DNA of 64,000 nucleotides from Myrica gale (taxonomy: Eukaryota > Streptophyta > Magnoliopsida > Fagales > Myricaceae), in NCBI GenBank assembly GCA_963930655.1, contig OZ005619.1, forward strand, positions 992,001-1,056,000. Direction: 5' to 3'. Of this stretch, positions 63,486 to 64,000 are shown in pieces. Position numbers and translations under genes: made by a program. Positions within the stretch are counted from its first letter, which is position 1. Each line of letters begins with the position of its first letter. The notes beneath the pieces are model-generated. The model saw nothing but the letters and a program-made list of their open reading frames with translations, was not told where the DNA came from and ran no database searches.

Positions 63486-64000
63486 CTGCAGAAGAGTGAG
63501 TGCAATAAAAAAGATTTAAAATATTACGGAATTAAACTTCAGAGAAGAAATATTGAATACAGTGATGCATTTTCTTCAAAATCGTGAAGATTACATCCTG
63601 AACAAGAGCAAAGCCCTTTATATGGTTCATACTTAAGCCAGAAAACAAAAGGAAACTCTGCACTCAAGAATACTTTTCGAAGGGGTCAGAACCAACATCC
63701 CTATCTCAACCAACTACAAATGTGCAGTTATAAGCAATCAGCGTAACAGGATAAGTATGAAAGAGGACATTTTAGTCTGAGGTTAAAGTAGAAGATTTTT
63801 TAGGGGATGTCACTGGATGGATAATAAGGACTATGTATTTTCTTAAAGGCAGTTCTTGAAAGCACATCCACATGAAATAAATGTTTTCTTGTTTCTTGAT
63901 TGAACAGTATATCATTTCTGCAATACAGTTCCATAATCTCTAAACATATCCACGATTTGGAAAATAACTTAAATTATTCATGAGCCAGGAAGTTCAGGGA
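63486..64000. other. Presumed upstream intron of the LPAT1 gene
   Basis: No exon with an ATG could be found here on the minus strand, so the first exon probably lies beyond the window. Nothing else is recognisable. Confidence 0.4.

Overview
This window is nuclear DNA from a flowering plant, most likely a woody eudicot. The evidence is plant-specific families (group I WRKY, group II CNGC, plastid-targeted proteins), short U2-type introns with T-rich 3' ends, AT-rich intergenic DNA, and a plant-type set of MITEs, a LINE and a Copia fragment. I could not assign a species.

Genes, left to right. A group I WRKY transcription factor (+, 4141-10506, 5 exons, 515 aa). A Tag/DNA-3-methyladenine glycosylase I family protein (-, 12800-16097, 5 exons, 386 aa). 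The proteasome assembly chaperone PSMD9/Nas2 (-, 20074-23323, 5 exons, 230 aa). An M17 leucine aminopeptidase with a transit-peptide-like N-terminus (+, 26861-31475, 10 exons, 578 aa). An endonuclease/exonuclease/phosphatase-fold protein that seems to have lost its catalytic residues (+, 32798-36023, 7 exons, 310 aa). A transmembrane 9 superfamily protein (+, 39034-42697, 7 exons, 640 aa). A cyclic nucleotide-gated channel of the CNGC5/6/9 type (-, 46380-56230, 7 coding exons plus a 5' UTR exon near 59222, 728 aa). A plastidial lysophosphatidate acyltransferase whose 5' end is not found in the window (-, 61948-63485). Exon models were built by hand from splice sites and reading phase; in every model except the partial last gene the phases close from ATG to stop. 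These are ordinary single-copy housekeeping or signalling genes and do not form a cluster with a common pathway.

Between and inside the genes lie two copies of one MITE family (3274 and 50081), several relatives of a second family (23395, 32400, 36935, 37955, 56615), a fold-back MULE-like element (17110-17340), a 5'-truncated LINE (43030-45690), a Copia 5' LTR plus gag fragment inside a CNGC intron (51190-52330), SINE-like tRNA-derived pieces, and a tandemly duplicated mitochondrial trnfM-like fragment inside another CNGC intron (47471-47662).

I found no undescribed multi-gene system. The observations most worth checking are a likely U12-type AT-AC intron in the EEP-fold gene, the loss of catalytic residues in that same protein, a GC-AG intron in the WRKY gene, a TATA box very close to the first ATG of the aminopeptidase with an internal ATG matching a cytosolic start, and unrecognised exon-like blocks at 11085-12078.
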